From the NCBI GenBank assembly GCA_965369325.1, contig CBDUQI010000141.1, forward strand, positions 1 to 15,316: 15,316 nt of DNA. The letters run 5' to 3'. The notes below the pieces were generated by a model. It did no database searches. It saw only the letters and a list, made by a program, of their open reading frames with translations, and was not told where the DNA came from. Both the position numbers and the translations under genes were made by a program. This DNA is from CBDUQI01 sp965369325 (GTDB lineage Bacteria; Pseudomonadota; Gammaproteobacteria; Steroidobacterales; JBCBZW01). Positions 15,199-15,316 of the stretch are shown here, in pieces. The stretch's first letter is position 1, and each line of letters opens with the position of its first letter.

Positions 15199-15220
15199 GT
15201 ATATTTTCCCCCAAATATAC
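15199..15220. promoter_or_regulatory. AT-rich perfect inverted repeat upstream of the coiled-coil gene
   Basis: GTATATTT (15199-15206) and AAATATAC (15213-15220) are exact reverse complements separated by six bases (TCCCCC on the plus strand). It lies 81 bases before the coiled-coil ATG, in an AT-rich patch where a promoter would be expected, and a CATAAT hexamer (five of six to TATAAT, minus strand, 15196-15191) lies just downstream of it. It looks like a regulator-binding dyad. No good -35 box was found, and no regulator is encoded in the window. Confidence 0.45.
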
Positions 15221-15316
15221 GTCGTCACAGGAAAAAATCGCTTTTTGCGCCCTGTTTCTCATCGTCAATTTCAATGCCTTCCGGAGGGCCGTTGGGGGCC
15301 CTGGGCAAGGGGGGGC

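Noticed and set aside
15285..15302. AGGGCC/GGCCCT stem near the right edge
   Set aside because: Six base pairs in a G-rich stretch without a T-run on either strand; it may belong to something beyond the window, but nothing here shows what.

Overview
The window reads as chromosomal DNA of a GC-rich proteobacterium, most likely a gammaproteobacterium. This rests on gene content (the last gene of a sox sarcosine-oxidase operon, an alanine/glycine:sodium symporter, a secreted EF-hand/dockerin-like protein ending in a PPGPSG-type tail) and on bacterial gene packing, not on a phylogenetic marker. I see no rRNA, tRNA, CRISPR array, insertion sequence or phage gene. Eight protein genes cover nearly all of the window, with one gene-free stretch longer than 300 bases (8693-9052).

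Positions 1-3682, plus strand: small amino acid and methylamine metabolism. The 3' part of a sarcosine oxidase gamma subunit gene (soxG) is followed by an AGCS-family sodium:alanine/glycine symporter and an NAD(P)-dependent aldehyde dehydrogenase. Together they fit degradation of sarcosine or betaine to glycine, uptake of the small amino acid, and oxidation of an aldehyde. The aldehyde dehydrogenase substrate cannot be fixed from sequence.

Positions 3683-7564, plus strand: storage-sugar metabolism. A glucose-6-phosphate isomerase (pgi) of the type I associate with cyanobacteria overlaps a glycogen-debranching enzyme (glgX) by four bases (GTGA), so the two are almost certainly co-translated. 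The leader in front of pgi holds a perfect 12-base palindrome and a GC-rich hairpin that look regulatory.

Positions 7616-8692, minus strand: a secreted protein with a signal peptide, a Cys-rich DUF4215-like repeat, thrombospondin type-3-like calcium motifs and a dockerin-like EF-hand pair. After it lies the 360-base gap, with a 10-bp stem and T-run that looks like a plus-strand terminator carrying a competing hairpin. It is either the end of a small RNA or an attenuator in the leader of the next gene.

Positions 9053-15118: a sulfotransferase (plus strand, TTG start) converges on a TPR-containing GT41 (O-GlcNAc-transferase-like) gene, and their stop codons overlap. Upstream of the GT41 gene, 73-79 bases away on the same strand, is a gene for a very long (about 1113 aa) membrane-anchored coiled-coil protein with four tandem 38-residue repeats. 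An AT-rich perfect inverted repeat lies in front of it. These three genes are the least ordinary part of the window; a glycosylation/sulfation locus linked to an anchored filament-like protein is a hypothesis only.
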